42,207 nucleotides of DNA from Hyphomonas pacifica (GCF_000682675.1 NZ_AWFA01000019.1:1-42207), one strand, 5' to 3'. Counted from the first letter of the stretch, positions 16,824 to 26,591 are shown. Made by a program: numbers and translations. The notes: a model not told the origin generated them from the letters alone.

Positions 16824-16859
16824 CGCCCTCGGATTTTCGTCCGGGGGCGTTGCTTTTTT
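16824..16859 (+). terminator. Intrinsic terminator after tolB
   Basis: A ten-base-pair stem (16824-16833 with 16840-16849, one G-T pair) with a TTTTCG loop is followed by TTGCTTTTTT. It lies 24 bases past the tolB stop and separates the tolQRAB transcript from pal. Confidence 0.9.
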
Positions 16860-16972
16860 GAGACATATGGTGGAAATAGGTATCAATTGGGTCGGCAGCT
16901 ATGTTTCCGCCCGATTGTTGCCCGAATTCTGTCAGAATATGGAGACAGATAGCCGCTACATCCGGCACAACG

Positions 16973-17002
16973 TTGACAAACGCGAGCCGTAAGGCGTCAA
17001 AT
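16973..17002 (+). promoter_or_regulatory. Candidate sigma-70-type promoter of pal
   Basis: TTGACA at 16973-16978 and TCAAAT at 16997-17002 are 18 bases apart. That would start transcription near 17009, about 28 bases before the pal ATG, with AGGGGAG (17019-17025) as ribosome site. The -35 is perfect and the -10 matches four of six positions. The terminator just upstream makes a promoter here necessary. Confidence 0.5.
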
Positions 17003-17036
17003 AGCACTCAGGACATCCAGGGGAGTCTGATTAGCA

Positions 17037-17588
17037 ATGAAAACCACTCTTAAAATTACTGCCGCAGCAGCGGTTGTGCTCGCGGTCGGCGCGTGTGCGT
17101 CCAAGCCTGAGCCTGTCGAACAGGTTGAGGAGAAAGCACCCGTTGAGGTCGTGGACAACACGCCCACCGTGACCGAGCCGGTCGACACCAAACCGGTAGG
17201 CCCGACGGGCCCGGTTGCCGGTTCGCTCGAAGATTTCCGCGTTAACGTTGGTGAGCGCGTATACTTTGACCTGAACGGCTATCGCCTCGACAGCGACGAC
17301 CAGGAGATCCTGAAGCGTCAGGCTGCTTGGCTCGAATCCTATCCGGCTGTACGCATTCTGGTTGCAGGTAACTGCGATGAGCGCGGCACACGCGAATACA
17401 ACCTGGCACTGGGCGAGCGTCGCGCGTCCATCGTGAAGGACTATCTGGTCAGCCTGGGCGTTAACCCGTCCCGCATCGACACGATTTCCTACGGCAAAGA
17501 GCGCCCGATCGCTGCTGGCTCTGATGAGCAAGCATGGGCCCTGAACCGTAACGGCTTCACGCAGCTTGTTTCCGGCACAACCAGCTAG
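17037..17588 (+). CDS. pal: Peptidoglycan-associated lipoprotein Pal
   Basis: The 183-residue lipoprotein has the signal peptide MKTTLKITAAAAVVLAVGAC with Cys 20 as lipidation site. A Glu/Val/Pro-rich linker and an OmpA-like peptidoglycan-binding domain follow (VYFDLNGYRLDSDDQ, AGNCDERGTREYNLALGERRA, ISYGKERPIA). Pal anchors the outer membrane to peptidoglycan and is the target of TolB. The end of the domain reads ALNRNGFTQLV, a variant of the commoner ARNRR ending. It has its own candidate promoter and is followed by a hairpin terminator, so it can be expressed at higher level than its neighbours. Confidence 0.97.
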   Translation: MKTTLKITAAAAVVLAVGACASKPEPVEQVEEKAPVEVVDNTPTVTEPVDTKPVGPTGPVAGSLEDFRVNVGERVYFDLNGYRLDSDDQEILKRQAAWLESYPAVRILVAGNCDERGTREYNLALGERRASIVKDYLVSLGVNPSRIDTISYGKERPIAAGSDEQAWALNRNGFTQLVSGTTS

Positions 17589-17616
17589 GTTTCTGCCGCG
17601 AATACCTTACACTATG

Positions 17617-17651
17617 CAGCCGGGTGCCTTATTTTGGCCCCGGCTGTTTTT
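17617..17651 (+). terminator. Terminator or attenuator between pal and cpoB
   Basis: CAGCCGGG (17617-17624) pairs with CCCGGCTG (17639-17646). The stem continues inward as GCC/GGC after a one-base bulge and is followed by TTTTTG. Only 36 bases remain before cpoB, so cpoB is probably reached by partial read-through, which would lower its expression relative to pal. Confidence 0.85.
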
Positions 17652-17687
17652 GTATGTTCGCCCGCATAGTTCCGGAGGCCTGTTTTC

Positions 17688-18689
17688 ATGTTCAAAGCTC
17701 CCGCACTCGTCCTGGCTGGTTTCTGCCTTCTTGCAAGTCCCGCCATGGCCCAGCGCAGCGCACCCATTACGCAAGGGGTCACAAGTTCAGACCTCGCCAA
17801 TCAGGTTGCCCAAGCGCGCCAGCAAAGCGCCGAGGTGCGGGTTGAGGTGAATGGCCTGACCGGAGATGTCATGCAGCTGACAGGCCGGGTCGAGACCCTG
17901 GAATTCCAGTTGCAACAGGCCCGCGAAGAAAATGCGAATTTGCAGCGCGACAATGAAACCCTTGTGGATGAATTGGACGAGATGCGCGCTCAGCTGGAGC
18001 AACAGTCTCGCGTGCTGGCCTCCCTGCAGACCTATCTCTCCTCTGCCGGCATCATGCCGGAGACAGACATGATGCCGGGTGCAGCAGGCGACTTTTCCGC
18101 GCCGTCTTCGTCTGACGGGCTGTCGGCCCGCACGGATGCTGGCGCGTCGTCCGATATGCGCCCGTTGACAACTGATGGCAGCCCTGCCGAGGCGACAGGC
18201 CCGAAACGCCTTACGCCGGGACAGATGGCCGGGGATATCAGCGGCCAGGACAATCTTCCGGAAGGCAGCCTGGGCACGCTACCGGCCAGTGCACTGCCTG
18301 GCGAAGCAGGCCCGCTCTTTGCCATGGCGAAGTCCAAGCTTATCCAGTTTGACTATGCTGGCGCCGAAGAGGCGTTTCGCGCTTTCCTCGACAAGTTCGG
18401 TGATGATCCGCAGGCCGGCGAAGCCCATTACTGGCTGGGTGAGGCGCTGTACCAGCAGAAGGCCTATGCTGACAGCGGCGCTGCCTATACGACGATGATC
18501 CGCTCCTATCCGGAAGACCCGCGCGCACCGGATGCGCTGGTCAAGCTGGCCCGTGCGATGCGCTTGATTGGCGACAAGGACAAGGCGTGCCTTGCGCTGG
18601 ATACGCTGCCGAAGCGTTATCCGAATGCTTCTGGCGTCACGCGTGATCTGGCCGCTGTCGAGCGGACCAAATCCGGCTGCATCAATTAG
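17688..18689 (+). CDS. cpoB: Cell-division coordinator CpoB (YbgF), coiled coil plus TPR
   Basis: The 333-residue periplasmic protein has a signal peptide (ALVLAGFCLLASPAMAQ). A coiled-coil segment lies at about residues 38-118 (QLTGRVETLEFQLQQAREEN), then a Ser/Ala/Pro-rich linker and C-terminal TPR repeats from about residue 205 (FDYAGAEEAFRAFLDKFGDDP, AHYWLGEALYQQKAYADSG). In E. coli CpoB links the Tol machine to PBP1B at the septum. GGAGG sits ahead of the ATG. Its place after pal is the classical one. Confidence 0.94.
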   Translation: MFKAPALVLAGFCLLASPAMAQRSAPITQGVTSSDLANQVAQARQQSAEVRVEVNGLTGDVMQLTGRVETLEFQLQQAREENANLQRDNETLVDELDEMRAQLEQQSRVLASLQTYLSSAGIMPETDMMPGAAGDFSAPSSSDGLSARTDAGASSDMRPLTTDGSPAEATGPKRLTPGQMAGDISGQDNLPEGSLGTLPASALPGEAGPLFAMAKSKLIQFDYAGAEEAFRAFLDKFGDDPQAGEAHYWLGEALYQQKAYADSGAAYTTMIRSYPEDPRAPDALVKLARAMRLIGDKDKACLALDTLPKRYPNASGVTRDLAAVERTKSGCIN

Positions 18690-18707
18690 ATTCTTCAGAC
18701 GGGTTCG

Positions 18708-19733
18708 ATGAACGCTTTTGACCGGCTCTGCGGCTCTGCCATAGGGCCGGTTGGGATTGCGGTGTCAGGGGGAGGGGACTCCCTCGCGCTCCTTCTGCTG
18801 GCGCAAAAATGGGCGAGGGCAAAAGGGCGGCATCTGATTGCCTTCACGGTTGACCATCGCCTACGACCCGAAGCCGCCGAGGAAGCGGCAGGCGTTGCGG
18901 CGCTGTGCGGGCGGTTGCATATCCCCCACCAGACCCTTGTCTGGAATAGGCCTGCGGGGAAGCAGGCGGCGGCTCGCCGGGCTCGGCATGCGCTGATGGC
19001 GACAGAATTGAAGGCGCGCGGCGGCACGCATTTGATGCTGGGTCATACGGAAGACGATCAATGCGAAACCTTTCTAATGCGCGCGCGTCAGGGGTCCACA
19101 TGGTACGGCTTGGCGGGCATGCAGCCGGTCTCGCTGTCTCCTGTCTGGCCAGAAGGGCAGGGCATCCTGCTGGCACGGCCAGTGCTCGGCTACAGCCGCG
19201 AAGCCTTGCGGCACGTTCTGCTGGAAGCGGGGCAGTACTGGGTGGATGACCCGTCAAACGCCAACCCTGTCTACGAGCGTGTGCGCGTGCGGGCCCTGCT
19301 GGCCAGACACCCACGTCTGAAGCGGGGCATTCTTGCCTCTCAGGCAAGGCTGCAGCAGCTGAGACGGCTGGAAGAGCGGGCCATGGGGCGCTGGATTGAG
19401 CATAATGTTAAGGCGAACGCCGAGGCCGGCCGGTTTGAGATCTCGCTGGGCGGCTTACCCTTGGAACGGGCCGAAAGGCTGATCAGCCTTCTGATCCAGA
19501 TTATTGCCGGACGGGAAGTACCGCCGCGACGCGATGGGGTTCAGCCGCTCGTCGCACACCTGATCAGCGAGCACCGCTTTGAGGGCGCTACTCTGGGCGG
19601 TGCCTTGATCTATCGCAAGTCTGGGCTGATCCAGCTGTCTGCCGAGCCTGCTGTAACCGGGCCAGAGGCTGATTTTGGCCGAGCCGAGGCCCGTCTGGGG
19701 GCGATTATGGCGCTCTACTGCGGTCAGACGTGA
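18708..19733 (+). CDS. tilS: tRNA(Ile)-lysidine synthase TilS
   Basis: The 341-residue enzyme carries the PP-loop ATPase signature VSGGGDSLALLLL (residues about 19-31), followed by VDHRLRPEAAEEA, GHTEDDQCETFLMR and DDPSNANPVYERVRVR. TilS uses ATP and lysine to convert cytidine 34 of the CAU-anticodon isoleucine tRNA to lysidine. It is shorter than the E. coli enzyme (about 430) and appears to lack most of the C-terminal domain, which is common in alphaproteobacteria. It begins 18 bases after cpoB and precedes ftsH, a widely conserved order. Confidence 0.95.
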   Translation: MNAFDRLCGSAIGPVGIAVSGGGDSLALLLLAQKWARAKGRHLIAFTVDHRLRPEAAEEAAGVAALCGRLHIPHQTLVWNRPAGKQAAARRARHALMATELKARGGTHLMLGHTEDDQCETFLMRARQGSTWYGLAGMQPVSLSPVWPEGQGILLARPVLGYSREALRHVLLEAGQYWVDDPSNANPVYERVRVRALLARHPRLKRGILASQARLQQLRRLEERAMGRWIEHNVKANAEAGRFEISLGGLPLERAERLISLLIQIIAGREVPPRRDGVQPLVAHLISEHRFEGATLGGALIYRKSGLIQLSAEPAVTGPEADFGRAEARLGAIMALYCGQT

Positions 19734-19826
19734 CAAATCAGCTATATTAAGACCAAAGGAGTCGTTTTCCTGTAACAAGACCCCTATGTTATTGTGGAAA
19801 CATCCGAACCTGAAGCGAGACGCGAT

Positions 19827-21749
19827 ATGAACGTCAGGAACCTGGCTATTTGGGGCGCCATTGCCCTGCTTGTTATCGGCATGGCAGTTGCCATGGGCGG
19901 TAATTCCGAGTCGGCCGGTGCGAAAAAGGCCCAATTGTCCGAGATCAACGAGTTGATCATGAATGGCTCGGTGACCGAAGCGACACTCGGTAATGAGCGC
20001 ATCGTCGTTCAGACAACCGATGGCCGCACGCTACAAAGTGAACTCCGCGTCTTTGACACCCGCACACAGGACTATCTGGAAGAGCATAATGTGCCTTTCA
20101 CCGTGGATGCCGACAGCGGGCAGAACGGCTTTGCGTCTCTCATTTTTTCCATCCTGCCGATTATCCTGATTGTCGGCTTTGTCTTCTTCATGATGCGCCA
20201 GATGCAGTCTGGCGGCGGGCGCGGCGCGATGAGCTTCGGCAAGAGCCGGGCGCGCCTACTGACCGAGAAACATGGCCGCGTCACCTTTGATGATGTGGCT
20301 GGTGTGGATGAAGCGAAGGAAGAATTGCAGGAGATTGTCGAATTCCTGCAGGACCCGTCCAAATTCCAGCGCCTTGGTGGCAAGATTCCGAAAGGCGCGC
20401 TGCTGGTGGGCCCTCCGGGCACTGGTAAGACGCTGCTGGCCCGCGCTGTTGCGGGGGAGGCTGGCGTGCCCTTCTTCACGATTTCCGGCTCTGACTTTGT
20501 CGAAATGTTCGTCGGCGTTGGTGCCAGCCGTGTGCGCGACATGTTCGAGCAGGCCAAACGCAGTGCGCCCTGTATCATCTTCATCGACGAGATCGACGCT
20601 GTGGGCCGCTCCCGCGGGGCCGGTCTGGGCGGCGGTAATGATGAGCGCGAGCAAACGCTGAACCAGCTGTTGGTCGAAATGGATGGCTTTGAGGCCAATG
20701 AAGGCATCATCATCATGGCCGCAACCAACCGTCCGGACGTTCTGGACCCGGCGCTGCTGCGTCCTGGCCGGTTCGACCGTCAGGTCACCGTCGGCAATCC
20801 CGACATTATAGGTCGCGAGAAGATCCTGCGCGTTCACATGCGCAATGTGCCGCTGGCCAAAGATGTCGACGCTAAGGTGATTGCGCGCGGCACGCCCGGC
20901 TTTTCCGGTGCAGACCTTGCCAACCTTGTGAACGAGGCGGCCTTGCTTGCGGCTCGTCGCGGCAAACGGGTCGTAGCAATGCAGGAATTCGAGGATGCCA
21001 AGGACAAGGTGCTGATGGGCCCTGAAAAGCGCTCCATGGTCATGTCCGAAAAGGAAAAGGAACTGACCGCCTGGCACGAGGCTGGCCACGCCATCGTGGC
21101 GCTGAAAGTGCCCGTGGCCGATCCGGTTCACAAGGCAACCATCATTCCGCGTGGCCGTGCGCTGGGCATGGTGATGCAGCTGCCCGAAGACGACAAGATG
21201 TCGATGTCCAAGATCGAAATGACCTCTCGCCTGGCCATCATGATGGGTGGCCGTGTGGCGGAAGAGCTGAAATTCGGCGACGACAATGTCACCGCCGGCG
21301 CAGCTTCTGACATCCAGCAGGCTACGCGTCTGGCGCGGGCCATGGTGACGCGCTGGGGCTTTGCCGAAGCGGTCGGCCCGGTCGATTATGGCGATGATCA
21401 GGGGGATGTGTTCCTGGGCCAGCAACTGATGCAATCCTCTCATGTGTCTGAAGAGACTTCCCGCAAGATCGAGGAAGAAGTTCGCAAGCTGATCCAGACC
21501 GGCATGGATGATGCCCGTCACATCATGACCGAATACCGAAAGGACTGGGAAGCGATCGCGACCGGCCTTCTGGAATATGAAACGCTGAGCGGCCATGAAA
21601 TCAATGAGCTGCTGAAGGGCAATCCACCTGAGCGTCCGGACTTTGGCGATGATGATTCCTCACCGGGCTCTGCCGTTCCGGTCATCGGCAAGCGGCGCAA
21701 GCCGAAGGGCGATGGCGGCCTGGGCGATCCGGAGCCGAACCCGGCCTGA
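19827..21749 (+). CDS. ftsH: ATP-dependent zinc metalloprotease FtsH
   Basis: The 640-residue inner-membrane AAA+ protease has membrane helices at about residues 5-24 and 100-121. Walker A is GPPGTGKT, Walker B is [18 protein letters not shown], the second region of homology is [20 protein letters not shown], and the zinc site is HEAGH. FtsH degrades misassembled membrane proteins and regulatory proteins such as LpxC. I use the ATG at 19827 ([15 protein letters not shown]), the conserved start and standard length. An in-frame GTG at 19794 would add 11 unconserved residues. No convincing heat-shock promoter was found. A strong terminator follows. Confidence 0.97.
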   Translation: MNVRNLAIWGAIALLVIGMAVAMGGNSESAGAKKAQLSEINELIMNGSVTEATLGNERIVVQTTDGRTLQSELRVFDTRTQDYLEEHNVPFTVDADSGQNGFASLIFSILPIILIVGFVFFMMRQMQSGGGRGAMSFGKSRARLLTEKHGRVTFDDVAGVDEAKEELQEIVEFLQDPSKFQRLGGKIPKGALLVGPPGTGKTLLARAVAGEAGVPFFTISGSDFVEMFVGVGASRVRDMFEQAKRSAPCIIFIDEIDAVGRSRGAGLGGGNDEREQTLNQLLVEMDGFEANEGIIIMAATNRPDVLDPALLRPGRFDRQVTVGNPDIIGREKILRVHMRNVPLAKDVDAKVIARGTPGFSGADLANLVNEAALLAARRGKRVVAMQEFEDAKDKVLMGPEKRSMVMSEKEKELTAWHEAGHAIVALKVPVADPVHKATIIPRGRALGMVMQLPEDDKMSMSKIEMTSRLAIMMGGRVAEELKFGDDNVTAGAASDIQQATRLARAMVTRWGFAEAVGPVDYGDDQGDVFLGQQLMQSSHVSEETSRKIEEEVRKLIQTGMDDARHIMTEYRKDWEAIATGLLEYETLSGHEINELLKGNPPERPDFGDDDSSPGSAVPVIGKRRKPKGDGGLGDPEPNPA

Positions 21750-21772
21750 TCCAGCGGCAAGACTGTTTCATC

Positions 21773-21804
21773 AAGGCGCGTATCCCAAGGGTACGCGCCT
21801 TTTT
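21773..21804 (+). terminator. Intrinsic terminator after ftsH
   Basis: A perfect ten-base stem (AAGGCGCGTA at 21773-21782 with TACGCGCCTT at 21792-21801) has a nine-base loop and runs into TTTTT. It closes the tol-pal/tilS/ftsH block. Confidence 0.92.
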
Positions 21805-21912
21805 GCTGCGCTGCGGAAATTCATGCTGCGCTGCAAAAAGCAGGAACGGAATCAAATATTAGCCTTTATGTGACCCTACAGAAAGAACGACAGACGACAC
21901 AGGGAAGGGCTC

Positions 21913-22506
21913 ATGTGTAATCAGCCCGTATATGTAACGCTGAATGATGGTGCGCATGCCGTTTTGCGACCGGCTGATATCCAGGATGAAGCCCGGTTTG
22001 CGCATCTTGTGGAGAATATGTCGGACCAGTCGCGCTATCTGCGCTTCTTTTCCGGTGTACGCCAGATCCCGCAAACCATCATCCATATGCTGGCCGATGC
22101 GGATGGGCACCGCCATATCGCCTGGGGCGCAGCAGAGGTTAACGCTCCGGGACACCCCTTCATCGCTGCGGCGCATGTTTTCCGGGACAGGGAAGACCCC
22201 ACAAAGGGCGAACTCGCCATGGGTGTCCTCGACGCGCACCACTCACAAGGCCTGTCGCGCATGCTGATTGCCTGTCTGGCGCTGTGCTGCCGGGATGAGG
22301 GCGTCATTGCGCTGGAGGCTGAAACCCTGTCCGAGAACCGCAAGGCGAACAATCTGTTCCGCGACATTGGTGGCCATGTCGTGCGGGCAGGCCCGCCGAC
22401 CATGCTGTGGAAATTCCATGTGGGGGAGGTGATCAGCCTTCTGCGTGCCATGGAAAGCCCGCGCGGTCTGCGCGAAGTGTTCCGTGTGAATGGCGCGGAA
22501 GATTAG
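21913..22506 (+). CDS. GNAT-family N-acetyltransferase
   Basis: The 197-residue protein has a GNAT-type layout: AVLRPADIQDEARFAHLVENM at the start, MSDQSRYLRFFSG, a central GELAMGVLDAHHSQGLSRML covering the acetyl-CoA-binding region, and EAETLSENRKANNLFRDIGG at the fourth motif. The M-S-x-x-S-R-Y-x-R-F-F phrase is typical of the acetyltransferase module found in Pat-type protein acetyltransferases, but no regulatory or CoA-ligase domain is attached. The substrate is unknown. The ribosome site GGGAAGGG lies close to the ATG. Its last four bases overlap the stop of the broken RDD gene on the opposite strand. Confidence 0.82.
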   Translation: MCNQPVYVTLNDGAHAVLRPADIQDEARFAHLVENMSDQSRYLRFFSGVRQIPQTIIHMLADADGHRHIAWGAAEVNAPGHPFIAAAHVFRDREDPTKGELAMGVLDAHHSQGLSRMLIACLALCCRDEGVIALEAETLSENRKANNLFRDIGGHVVRAGPPTMLWKFHVGEVISLLRAMESPRGLREVFRVNGAED

Positions 22507-23061
22507 AGGTAGGTTAGGGCAGCATCCACTATGCGGAAGAGGGCATAGCCAAAAACGGCGATGGCCCAGCGCCACGCGGCGACAGGCTGGGTCTGATATT
22601 GCAGTCCATCATATTTGTCCCAAATCACAAAGCCATCCTCGCCGAGGGCGCGGGCCTGCATGATATGTGTCAGCAAGTTGACCAGTGGCAGACCAAGAGC
22701 CCCATGCCCGCTAATATGGACATGCCGGTACGCTTCAGGCTGGCGGAGAAAGCCAGGCGCCTGCCAATCGCATTGCGCACGCGGATGCGCATCAGCGCCT
22801 TGCCGGGCGTATTGCCGAATTGGGAAATGCAGAACGCCTCCAGCAGCCAGAAGACCAGCATCTGCAGAACGAAATACCCGATCACAAAGCTCCAGCCCTC
22901 GAAATAGGCCTCTTCAAAGGGCCAGCCAAACAGGCCCACGCCAAGGCCAGAAAGCGCGCCTAGATGCGTGGTTCAGTATCCGCATGATAGCCAGGTGTCT
23001 TTGGCGTCGCGCCCAGCTCTTCGCCGAACACGTCAATGTCCGGAGTGGATGTCGATATCAT
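22503..23061 (-). pseudogene. RDD-family membrane protein gene broken by two frameshifts
   Basis: Read on the minus strand, three frames join into one plausible protein. Frame one (23061 down to a TAG at 22962-22960) gives MISTSTPDIDVFGEELGATP and on to HADTEPRI. Frame two runs from about 22970 to 22700 with HLGALSGLGVGLFGWPFEEA, membrane helices and the RDD-type FGNTPGKALMRIRVRN. Frame three runs from about 22700 to the TAA at 22505-22503 with LGLPLVNLLTHIMQARALGE, DGFVIWDKYDG and a last helix (AAWRWAIAVFGYALFRIVDA). Each junction is repaired by adding one base: between 22962 and 22975, and at the C4 run 22700-22703. RDD proteins are small multi-helix membrane proteins of mostly unknown role. 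This could be a decaying gene or two sequencing errors. Confidence 0.8.
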
Positions 23062-23100
23062 TAAAAAAGCCCCCATCTGGCTCAACCCCAGATGGAGGCT
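23062..23100 (-). terminator. Intrinsic terminator of the sdhCDAB operon
   Basis: On the minus strand a 13-base-pair stem (23100-23088 with 23080-23068, one G-T pair) is followed by TTTTTT. It lies 34 bases past the sdhB stop. The T run directly abuts the ATG of the broken RDD gene. Confidence 0.92.
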
Positions 23101-23133
23101 AAATTGTTCATCCCGCAATGGGAAGCGAAGATT

Positions 23134-23916
23134 TTAGGAAACTCGCTCCACCATCATGTGCTTGATCTTGGCGATGGCTTTCGCCGGGTTCAGGCCTTTC
23201 GGGCAGACCTGCGCACAGTTCATGATCGTGTGGCAGCGATACAGTTTGAACGGATCTTCCAGATCGTCCAGACGCTCGCCCGTGGCTTCGTCGCGGCTGT
23301 CGATCAGCCAGCGATAGGCCTGCAGCAGCGCAGCCGGGCCGAGATACTTGTCGCCATTCCACCAATAGGATGGGCAGGAGGTGGTGCAGGAGGCGCACAG
23401 GATGCACTCGTAAAGGCCGTTCAGCTCTTCACGGTCTTCCTCTGACTGCTTCCATTCCTTCTCAGGCTCAGGTGTAACCGTCTTCAGGAAGGGCTGCACG
23501 TAGGCGTGCTGCGCGTAGAAATTGGTCAGGTCCGGGATCAGATCCTTCACTACCGGTTGCGAGGGCAGGGGAGCGATGGTGATCACGCCGCCCGGCAGCT
23601 CGTCAAAGCCCTTGGTGCAGGCAATTGTGTTCTGACCGGCAATGTTCATGGCGCAGGAGCCGCAAACACCTTCCCGGCAAGAGCGGCGGAAGGCCAGCGT
23701 CGGGTCAATATTGTTTTTGATGTAGAGCAGGACGTCCAGGATCATCGTGCCGGCGCGGTCCATGTCTACCCAATAGACATCCCAGCGGGGATTACCGCCT
23801 TCTTCCGGGCTGTAGCGATAGATCTTGAATTGACGCAGATTGGTCGCGCCTTGCGGCTTCGGCCAGGTCTTGCCTTTTTTCGGGGCGGACCCTTTGGGGA
23901 GTGTGAGCTGTACCAT
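23134..23916 (-). CDS. sdhB: Succinate dehydrogenase iron-sulfur subunit
   Basis: The 260-residue subunit carries the three cluster motifs: [21 protein letters not shown] for 2Fe-2[18 protein letters not shown] for 4Fe-4S with the next motif, and [18 protein letters not shown] for 3Fe-4S/4Fe-4S. It moves electrons from the SdhA flavin to ubiquinone at the membrane (complex II). The N-terminal basic stretch ([20 protein letters not shown]) is usual in alphaproteobacteria. The gene follows sdhA by about 20 bases and ends in a strong terminator. Confidence 0.98.
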   Translation of the reverse strand: MVQLTLPKGSAPKKGKTWPKPQGATNLRQFKIYRYSPEEGGNPRWDVYWVDMDRAGTMILDVLLYIKNNIDPTLAFRRSCREGVCGSCAMNIAGQNTIACTKGFDELPGGVITIAPLPSQPVVKDLIPDLTNFYAQHAYVQPFLKTVTPEPEKEWKQSEEDREELNGLYECILCASCTTSCPSYWWNGDKYLGPAALLQAYRWLIDSRDEATGERLDDLEDPFKLYRCHTIMNCAQVCPKGLNPAKAIAKIKHMMVERVS

Positions 23917-23936
23917 GTCGTGTTCGCCTTGATGTC

Positions 23937-25724
23937 CTAGTAAACCCGGGCCTTGGGCTCGATATAGCTGATCTCGTTGGACAGCGTGTAATCGTGCACA
24001 GGGCGGTAATCGAGGGTGACTTTGCCGCCGTCATCGCACCAGGCCAGCGTGTGCTTCATCCAGTTTGTGTCGTCACGTTCGGAGAAGTCTTCCCGGGCGT
24101 GCGCGCCGCGGCTCTCTTCACGGTTGGCTGCGCCATTCACGGTGACAGCCGCCTGCAGGATGAGATTGTCGAATTCAAGGGCTTCGACAAGGTCGGTATT
24201 CCAGACCATGCCGCGATCCTTAACATCTATGCCCGGGAGTTTCTTGAAGACTTCCTCAATGGCGTCAACGCCTTCCTTCAGAACGTCGCCGGTACGGAAC
24301 ACGGCGCAATTGTTTTGCATCGCTTTCTGCATTTCGAGGCGGAGCTTGGCGACTGGCTGGTCCCCTGTGGCGTTGCGCATCTTGTCGAGGCGGGCAATGT
24401 GGCTGTCGGTTGCGCCTTTTGGCAGTTCCGGCTGGGTTGCGCCGGCTTCCGTCGTTGCGCCGCAGCGCTGGCCCGCCGCACGACCAAATACAACGAGGTC
24501 GATCAGGGAGTTGGAGCCAAGACGGTTGGCGCCGTGAACCGACACACAGGCTGCTTCGCCCACAGCCATAAGGCCAGGAACGATGGCGTCTGGATTGCCG
24601 TCTTTTTTGGTCAGCACTTCGCCGTGATAGTTCGTCGGGATGCCGCCCATATTGTAGTGCACGGTTGGCAGAACCGGAATCGGTTCTTTCGTGACGTCCA
24701 CACCGGCAAAAATCTTTGCTGTTTCGGAGATACCCGGCAGGCGAGCGGCCAGAACTTCTGCGCCGAGGTGCTCAAGGTGCAGGTGGATGTGATCCTTTTC
24801 TGCGCCGACACCGCGGCCTTCACGGATTTCCATCGTCATCGCGCGAGAGACCACATCGCGGGAGGCGAGGTCTTTCGCAGACGGGGCGTAGCGCTCCATG
24901 AAGCGTTCGCCTTCGGAATTGGTGAGATAACCGCCTTCACCGCGCGAGCCTTCGGTGATCAGACAGCCCGAGCCGTAAATGCCGGTCGGGTGGAACTGAA
25001 CGAATTCCATGTCCTGAAGCGGCAGGCCGGCGCGCAGCACCATGGCGTTGCCGTCGCCCGTGCAGGTGTGGGCAGACGTACAGGAGAAGAAGGCGCGGCC
25101 ATAGCCGCCGGTTGCCAGAATGGTTTTCTGCGCGCGGAAGCGGTGCAGCGTGCCATCATCCAGTTTCCAGGCAGTGACACCGCGGCAGGCGCCGTCTTCA
25201 TCCATGATCAGGTCAAGCGCCAGATATTCGATGAAGAATTCGGTCTCTTCCTTCACGCACTGGCCGTACAGCGTGTGCAGCATGGCGTGGCCGGTCCGGT
25301 CCGCAGCGGCGCAGGTACGCTGAACAGGGCCTTGGCCGAAATCGCGGGTCATGCCGCCAAAGGCGCGTTGGTAGATCTTGCCTTCATCGGTCCGGGAGAA
25401 AGGCATACCCCAGTGCTCAAGCTCGTACACGGCCTGCGGCGCTTCACGGCAGAGATACTCAATCGCGTCCTGGTCGCCCAGCCAGTCAGACCCCTTGACG
25501 GTGTCATACATGTGCCAGCGCCAGTCATCCTCGCCCATATTGCCGAGGGAGGCGGCGATGCCACCCTGCGCTGCCACAGTGTGGGAACGGGTCGGGAAAA
25601 CCTTGGTGATACAGGCCGTTTTCAGGCCCGCCTGAGCGGCGCCCAAGGCTGCGCGGAGGCCGGAGCCACCGGCGCCGACAACAACGACATCATAAGTATG
25701 GTCGGTCCAGGTATATGTGCTCAT
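23937..25724 (-). CDS. sdhA: Succinate dehydrogenase flavoprotein subunit
   Basis: The 595-residue enzyme oxidises succinate to fumarate. [20 protein letters not shown] binds FAD, H48 in [11 protein letters not shown] is the covalent flavin histidine, and [25 protein letters not shown]-type [13 protein letters not shown] and the closing KARVY match the family. I use the ATG at 25724 (MSTYTW), preceded by GGGAGA. An in-frame upstream start would reach into the end of sdhD and adds an unrelated 13-residue tail. The long plus-strand ORF opposite it is a codon-bias shadow. Confidence 0.98.
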   Translation of the reverse strand: MSTYTWTDHTYDVVVVGAGGSGLRAALGAAQAGLKTACITKVFPTRSHTVAAQGGIAASLGNMGEDDWRWHMYDTVKGSDWLGDQDAIEYLCREAPQAVYELEHWGMPFSRTDEGKIYQRAFGGMTRDFGQGPVQRTCAAADRTGHAMLHTLYGQCVKEETEFFIEYLALDLIMDEDGACRGVTAWKLDDGTLHRFRAQKTILATGGYGRAFFSCTSAHTCTGDGNAMVLRAGLPLQDMEFVQFHPTGIYGSGCLITEGSRGEGGYLTNSEGERFMERYAPSAKDLASRDVVSRAMTMEIREGRGVGAEKDHIHLHLEHLGAEVLAARLPGISETAKIFAGVDVTKEPIPVLPTVHYNMGGIPTNYHGEVLTKKDGNPDAIVPGLMAVGEAACVSVHGANRLGSNSLIDLVVFGRAAGQRCGATTEAGATQPELPKGATDSHIARLDKMRNATGDQPVAKLRLEMQKAMQNNCAVFRTGDVLKEGVDAIEEVFKKLPGIDVKDRGMVWNTDLVEALEFDNLILQAAVTVNGAANREESRGAHAREDFSERDDTNWMKHTLAWCDDGGKVTLDYRPVHDYTLSNEISYIEPKARVY

Positions 25725-25746
25725 CTCGTTAATTCTCCCGCAGGGC

Positions 25747-26142
25747 TCAGGCGCCTGCGCCAATCCAGAGTTTCAGAACCGACAGCGCGACCGTGACGAA
25801 CAGCGCGATACACGCAAAGCTGTTCAGGATCAGCAGGGTCGAACGGGTTCCTGTCTTTTCGATATAGTCCTCAATGACGACCTGCATACCAAGGCGCATG
25901 TGAAAGATCGCCGCGCCAGCGGTCAGGATCAGCAGAATGGCATTCAGGGGCTGGCCAGCCCATGCCTGTGCGGCTTCCATGCCGGCACCCATCGCATTGA
26001 TGATGGAGAACATAAACCATGGCACCAGGAAGATCAGGGCGATTGCGGACACGCGCTGGCGGATATGATGCTCCGTGCCGGATTTGGCGGAGCCGAGACC
26101 GCGGGCATTTTTGGCAGGGGTGGTGAATTTGCCGTATGACAT
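25747..26142 (-). CDS. sdhD: Succinate dehydrogenase membrane anchor subunit D
   Basis: This 131-residue protein has three membrane helices, roughly at residues 28-50, 65-87 and 102-125. It begins [20 protein letters not shown] and carries [14 protein letters not shown], where the histidine is the heme b ligand and the Asp-Tyr pair contacts ubiquinone. Together with SdhC it anchors SdhAB and forms the quinone site. It is 12 bases downstream of sdhC and about 20 upstream of sdhA. Confidence 0.95.
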   Translation of the reverse strand: MSYGKFTTPAKNARGLGSAKSGTEHHIRQRVSAIALIFLVPWFMFSIINAMGAGMEAAQAWAGQPLNAILLILTAGAAIFHMRLGMQVVIEDYIEKTGTRSTLLILNSFACIALFVTVALSVLKLWIGAGA

Positions 26143-26154
26143 GTCAGCAGCCTC

Positions 26155-26553
26155 CTACAGCCAGATCGTGGCAGCCATGATGGCCGCTGCGCCAACAAAG
26201 GCGAACACGTAATTGAACAGGGACACGGCGCTGGCTGTTTTTGGGGTGAAGCCGATATTCGGGCCATCCCATAGCAGGTGGCGAATGCCGTTTGCGAAGT
26301 GATAGAGCACGGCAACCGCCCAGAGATACATGATGATCTGGCCGTACCAGGCCGTCACCAGGCCTTCGATGGTGGTGTAGCACTCAGCGCCGGTGGCGAG
26401 AGCGACAATCCATGCCGTGATGAGAAATGTCCCGAAATAGAGCGCCACACCCGTAATACGGTGGGTGATGGACGCTGCCATGGTGAGATGTGGACGCCAA
26501 ATCTGAAGATGTGGCGACAGGGGGCGGGTATCGGCCCGTGGAGTGCCTGACAT
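26155..26553 (-). CDS. sdhC: Succinate dehydrogenase cytochrome b556 subunit C
   Basis: The 132-residue membrane subunit shows the SdhC signature RPLSPHLQIWRPHLTMAASITHRITG near the N-terminus, which contains quinone-site residues. Three helices follow, with YHFANGIRHLLWD, whose histidine ligates heme b. It is the first gene of sdhCDAB. AAGGT lies just upstream of the ATG and a candidate promoter is at 26592-26619. Confidence 0.96.
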   Translation of the reverse strand: MSGTPRADTRPLSPHLQIWRPHLTMAASITHRITGVALYFGTFLITAWIVALATGAECYTTIEGLVTAWYGQIIMYLWAVAVLYHFANGIRHLLWDGPNIGFTPKTASAVSLFNYVFAFVGAAAIMAATIWL

Positions 26554-26591
26554 GAGGATTACCTTGCCTGCAATGAAACGCTTGGCTTTGG

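Noticed and set aside
19734-19826. Heat-shock (sigma-32) promoter before ftsH
   Set aside because: CCCCTATGTT at 19781 recalls the -10 box, but no CTTGAA-like -35 is at the right distance.
20256-21596. Long minus-strand ORF opposite ftsH, and similar ones opposite the helicase (980-2332) and the DUF885 gene (26667-28073)
   Set aside because: All lie entirely opposite genes with clear conserved motifs, so they are codon-bias shadows.
21804-21834. Direct repeat TGCTGCGCTGC, 20 bases apart, after the ftsH terminator
   Set aside because: Short, low complexity and without any flanking structure; probably chance.
23994-25796. A 600-codon plus-strand ORF opposite sdhA
   Set aside because: sdhA is unmistakable on the minus strand. 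The opposite frame is open because of high third-position GC, and its protein has no recognisable motif.
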